From contig CM033391.1 in the NCBI GenBank assembly GCA_019426215.1, forward strand, positions 14,000,708 to 14,064,707: DNA of 64,000 bases, given 5' to 3'. The notes beneath the pieces were generated by a model. That model was not told where the DNA came from, ran no database searches, and saw only the letters and a program-made list of their open reading frames with translations. Made by a program: the position numbers and the translations under genes. Below, piece after piece: positions 59,734-64,000 of this stretch. The DNA comes from Buddleja alternifolia (lineage: Eukaryota; Streptophyta; Magnoliopsida; Lamiales; Scrophulariaceae). How positions within the stretch are numbered: the first letter of the stretch is position 1; each line of letters opens with the position of its first letter.

Positions 59734-59919
59734 TGTTAGATACTAGAATATCTTTCCATTTCTTTCTATTATTTATGTTAATTTAGGTTTTCTTAAGTTT
59801 TCTCGTATTTATCTTTTCCTTTTTTATAGTTAGGGTTTTTTGTTTACCAAATACATGTATATCTATAAATATGTTATTCATTAATACAAATTCTCTACTG
59901 GGTTTTCTCTAATCTAACA
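59734..59919 (+). repeat. 3' LTR of the TRIM-like element
   Basis: 186 bp, same length and termini as the 5' LTR. The preceding bases GTGGAGGAG are the polypurine tract. Confidence 0.82.
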
Positions 59920-62900
59920 GTTTTTTGTCAAGTGAATGAATTAACACAGTAGGAGCGATGGGTCTAGTCTGACCCAAAATAATGATATAATAGACTGCAC
60001 TTGGGTACTCGACCAAGCAGGCACATACCTCCTTCGAGGATCAAGTTTTACGTAATTCAAATGTTAAATCTTATTTGTTGGATGTTTAATTTGGATTATA
60101 TTTGTAGGATCGTATCTGTTTGGATCATATTTGTAGGATCATACTTATTTAGGTCATACTAGAAGGTGCTCCAATTTATATAGGGAACTTATGTTAAATC
60201 TATAGAATAAGATCACTAGGGTCATGTGAATTTCTAGAGAGATAAATATTTGAGTATTGGAGAGTAGATTGTCCTCTCTTTTTTTGTTATGACTTGGGGT
60301 ATTTATAAAGATATTCTAGTTCACGGACATAAGATGTGCATATAGTTCGTAGAGACAATGCCACGTGTCATGATCATACGGTCAACATTTAGGGCCGCCG
60401 TGCGGATCATGGGTCATACTCAACCCATAAAAACAAGTAGATCCTAAACATACTAGTAATAACCTTGATATAAAGAGGGTATTTTGATATTTGGGTCGTA
60501 TGCCCATATTGAGGCGTATCAAGTTTTAATTACTTTCTTACTTTGACTAGATTATGAAATTGTGTTATGTAGGAAATTGGGTCGGGTTTGGACCTTTGAC
60601 CAAATTGACATCCATATTAGAGTTAGATTTAATGTCATATTTGGTGGTATTAAAATCCTGAATAGATGAGACTCTTCCTTGTGTAGAAAATATGATATTT
60701 ATATCATATTCCTCTCATCTTGGGATCATAACAGATATCACGTATTCTCTTCCAGAAACTTTCTCTGTTCTCTCTCCTAAAATACTTTCTCTCTCAATCC
60801 CCCTTTGGAGAATCACCAAGTCTCCATGGGTTTAAGGTGTTCAAATGCAAGTGGATTGCTCTGGTAGCTGATCCACCACGGCGAGAAAAGTGAAGACATG
60901 ATCGAGATTCAATCAAGACGACTTGTAGACGAGTTCGATTCGGGACATATGGATTGACGAATTTCTGCTGCGTTTATAGGTAAGTCAATCCAATCTTCTT
61001 TATGTGTGATGTGAATTTAATTTCCTACCCTTAAGGCTCGTTCTCGCCACTTTGATCGATTGAATATACGCATGTATATTTGTTATGCTTAAAAATATGA
61101 AAAATTCATTTTTCTTGGAAATATGTGAAATCAGGCCATAAAATTTTTACCATGTGTAGTCTTATATTTGTAGATTACGTGTTTAAAATTTAGTGAAATC
61201 TGGAGGAGTAATTAGGGAGATATAAAGAACCCTAGTTCAAGGAATTTGAAATTATTCTGGCTGAGAAATTGAATATGTTTTTATGTTATTTTGAGTAATT
61301 TTTATGCTAGGTTGTAGAGCATGAAGAGAGGTTCGAAATCATTAATTATGCATAAAAATCGGAGTTAAAATGAGAAAGATATGTCTTTATTAAAAAAAAA
61401 AGCCCAAAGTTTGAAGTCAAAATTCAGATTAGTTTTTTCATATATTGTTGTGTGATTTTTACACCATTAGAAAGATATCAAAAAGATGATGAAAAAAGGT
61501 GTAAAATTGATGAAAAATGGATAAGAAACGAATTTATTATGATTTTTTGAAAAAATCTCATTGGAAAAACATGTGTTCGCCGGAAAAACGCGCCGGAGCA
61601 CCTGCGGCTGAGGCGGAAACCTGGAGGAAGAAGATGCTAGAAAAAATAATTTGATGCTTCACGCCTATGAGTGAGGCTGGGAACTCGGACACATGGCAAT
61701 TTTTAGTAGACCTTCTTTAAAAAAAGAATAAGGTGCATTAGAATGTGATGTACCGGAATATTCCTCCTTCTAGGCAGCTGGCTCGTGGCTTGATGGTTGC
61801 TCATGGCTCAACTTAAGCTGTTGAGACGGCTCGGCTCAAGCGGCTGCTTAAGGGATGTTTGGTTAGATTTTTTAAAATTTTTTTAAAAAATTAGAAATTG
61901 TGAGCCTATTATTTTTACCTTTCTATGTGATGGGTATGAATATTTGATAATTTAAATAGCTTAAAAATTCATGCTTTGTGATTGCTTTTTTGCAATTATT
62001 TATCATGATGCAACACATGCTATATGAATTTATTCTTATGTTTGTGATGAATATACTTTGACATTTGAGTGCTCATGCAAGTTAAGTTTTTATTTCATTA
62101 ATATTAATGTGAGAGATAATTAGAAGTGGTGGTAAAATTTATGTAATCTTATTAAATAGGCTTTCATCTATGTGATTTGAATTGTTTTCCTTGAGCTAAA
62201 ATTGAGGCCAACTATTTGGGATATGTTTACCACCTTAGACCTAACATGATGCACCAAATGCCAATGTAGTCCTTGAGGGACTTAGCTATTATTCATATGC
62301 GTTGCATAGATTATTACTAAAATTGTGATGCATGCATTATTGTTAATATTGCTTATGCATGCATATTTATATATGATATTTAAATGGACAATATAATACT
62401 TTATTTTGGATCGGTAAATTCTTATATTGCCTTTTAACTCAGTGGGAGATGATTACTAGCCCGAGTTGTAAAATTTTCGATTTCGCTAAGTATAAGGGCG
62501 AGATTTACTTGGATTTTGAATAAAATATTAGACCAGTATATATTGCGCAATTAGTGTAAAATAGACCTTAGATCAACTCACCATTTTACTATTTGAAGTC
62601 AACTGAGTATGAAAAATGGACAAATTGTCTATAATTGTCGCTATTTAAGACGCTGACAATTTGTAAGTGGATCAAAATTGAAAATTGCGCTTTAAATTAG
62701 TTTAAGCTGCAATTTTAAAAATATTAAGGAATTCGAGCTCTACTTTAGAATATGAGTTCACTCACGATCAATGGTTCATATTAGGTGACTTATACATTTA
62801 TTTTGCTATTTAAGCTGTCTATTTTGGTATTATAGTTTGTGCTAAATTCAACAAAGATTACTTATTTTGAGGCTGATTTTTGCAAGATTGAAAAATGCAC

Positions 62901-63048
62901 ATGGTCATTTTAATTTTGTCGCTTACGCTAATCAACAGGAGTCAATTAGGGCAAATGTTGACACAGGCAAAGTGGAGCTGGACAAAAGTAATTTTTTTTA
63001 AAAAAAAATTAGAACCACAACTGATCTAACAAAGTGATAAGATGTGTC
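59920..63048. other. Intergenic AT-rich DNA, possibly old LTR-element leader
   Basis: No coding similarity over 3.1 kb. A block at 60560-60985 resembles an LTR end: promoter-like CT-rich part, CTGCTGCGTTTATAGGTAAG near 60970, and later a CAGTGGGAGATGATTACTAG phrase near 62440. I could not find a partner LTR or a target duplication. The remainder shows nothing specific. Confidence 0.35.
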
Positions 63049-63508
63049 TGTTGGGATCGGTACAACCCCCGGGGACGTCGACGCAGCGGAAGACATATAA
63101 TTTAAAAAATTAAAGCGGCATCCCAGAATTAGGGCTAGGTCGACATGGTACCATTGTATTCAAAACTATCCTAAGAGAAAGTTTACTCGTGTTTACCTCT
63201 TGAACAACTTAAGCAGCAACGTCTTTTTAATCTACTCCTTGCTACACTCTTCGAATTGGACTTGCCCTAGCGCTCCAAGTGTTGCGCCTCTGAGATGTAT
63301 CCACACCTTAGCTCGTACCCTCGATTATCTCCACCAGTGCTAGCCAAGAGAATATCGAATTTTGGCCTTTTTGAGGATAAAGGGTTAGGGATTAATTTTA
63401 GTGTTCTTCGCACTCAACACATGAGTTTGAAGAATTCTTGTGAAAGAGAAAAGGAGAGAATAAATGAAAAGGACTTGTATAAATTTTATCAATCCTTCAT
63501 TATTTTTA
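63049..63508 (-). repeat. Copia-type LTR, minus orientation, partial
   Basis: Begins TGTTGGGATCGGTACAACCC and continues GACGTCGACGCAGCGGAAG, the reverse complement of a typical plant copia LTR end (CTTCCGCTGCGTC...CCCAACA). Interrupted at 63509 by a MITE and apparently resuming at 63884. The other LTR end is outside the window. Confidence 0.55.
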
Positions 63509-63874
63509 GGGATTAATGCAAAAAATCAGCCTGTGTTAATGCGAAATTGCAAAAAAACACATTTGTTAACGAAATAGGCAAACACCACCATGTGTTCTTA
63601 AAAAGTCTGCAAATAGTGGATTTTTGGAAAAAAAAAAGAGCTTGTTTTTCATATTTTTCACCTTTAATGACATGTTTTTTTGTCATTTTTACACTCTCCA
63701 AACAAAGAAGCATGTTATTATAGGTGAAAAACATGAAAAACACGCTCTTTTTTTTAAAAAATCCACTATTTGCAGACTTTTTAAGAACATATGGTGGTTT
63801 TTAGCCTATTTCGTTAACACATGTGTTTTTTTGCAATTTCGTATTAACACTGGGGCTTTTTTTGCATTTATCCC
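63509..63874. mobile_element. Mutator-like foldback MITE, 366 bp
   Basis: Perfect 9-bp duplication TTATTTTTA at 63500-63508 and 63875-63883. Ends GGGATTAATGC...GCATTTATCCC; arms of about 180 bp pair almost completely (TTAACGAAATAGGC, GTCTGCAAATAGTGGATTTT and their inverses). No coding region; frames on both strands arise from the palindrome. Confidence 0.85.
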
Positions 63875-63894
63875 TTATTTTTAAAAGAGGTGGA

Positions 63895-63895
<1 letters not shown>

Positions 63896-63935
<40 letters not shown>

Positions 63936-63938
63936 GAG
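63896..63938. repeat. (AC)n/(AT)n microsatellite
   Basis: Tract of ACACAC... followed by ATATATAT, within the LTR-like DNA at the right edge of the window. A second, shorter AC tract lies at 63959-63971. Confidence 0.9.
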
Positions 63939-64000
63939 TCCACCAAGGTGGAATCACACATACACACACACGCCTCTCTTTCCTTAAAAATAGGGAGGCG

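Larger units (their letters stand above)
58994..59919 (+). mobile_element. TRIM-like small LTR retrotransposon, 926 bp
   Basis: Two 186-bp LTRs (58994-59179 and 59734-59919), both TGTTAGATA...TCTAATCTAACA. A primer-binding site TGGTATCAGAG follows directly at 59180, and a purine-rich tract GTGGAGGAG precedes the second LTR. The 554-bp interior has no gag or pol. Flanks ATTTT/GTTTT agree at 4 of 5 positions, an imperfect target duplication. Size and lack of coding fit TRIM elements, which must use enzymes of other elements. Confidence 0.82.

Overview
This is nuclear DNA from a flowering plant, most likely a eudicot. It is AT-rich and has plant-type split genes with GT-AG introns, plant Ty1/copia elements primed by initiator-Met tRNA (TGGTATCAGAGC), and plant LINE, Harbinger, CACTA and Mutator-like debris. 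I cannot name the species. Only two host genes are supportable, both on the minus strand. The first is a DCD-domain (Development and Cell Death) protein: coding exons 13464-14426, 6789-6905 and 5810-6697, with a 5'UTR exon ending at 16463. The second is a rhomboid-like intramembrane serine protease: five coding exons at 56340-56668, 55542-55705, 54572-54735, 54214-54473 and 52984-53140.

Layout. 1-4.4 kb: SIRE-type LTR pieces, a copia RNase H scrap, a CACTA terminus, an intact solo LTR (2111-3627) and a foldback element. 4.9-5.25 kb: a MITE flanked by long direct repeats. 5.8-16.6 kb: the DCD gene, whose 6.6-kb intron carries an old LTR-element remnant. 17-19 kb: a Harbinger transposase remnant cut by a copia LTR. 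18.9-22.5 kb: that decayed minus-strand copia element. 23.1-50.4 kb: a nest of retroelements, described below. 50.6-52.6 kb: two Mutator-like elements with 10-bp target duplications. 53.0-56.7 kb: the rhomboid gene. 57-64 kb: AT-rich intergenic DNA with a Helitron-like repeat, a TRIM-sized LTR element (58994-59919), a minus-strand LTR and a third Mutator-like MITE.

The nest resolves by target-site duplications (TSDs). A minus-strand LINE is split by a 9.67-kb copia element (24635-34303, TSD CTCTT). Next to it lies a minus-strand copia leader fragment split by a solo LTR (35535-47645 overall, TSD ATAAT). That solo LTR is itself split by a second copia element (36579-47065), whose leader contains a 1.2-kb LINE-derived insertion with a 16-bp TSD.

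I see no new multi-gene system. The signals most worth a second look are a conserved, hairpin-bearing leader block shared by the two copia families, the Mutator-like element with proline-rich GC-rich cargo, the TRIM-like element, the LINE deletion derivative, and the DCD protein's acidic head and Arg/Tyr/Asp repeat tail. All divergence statements are by-eye estimates.
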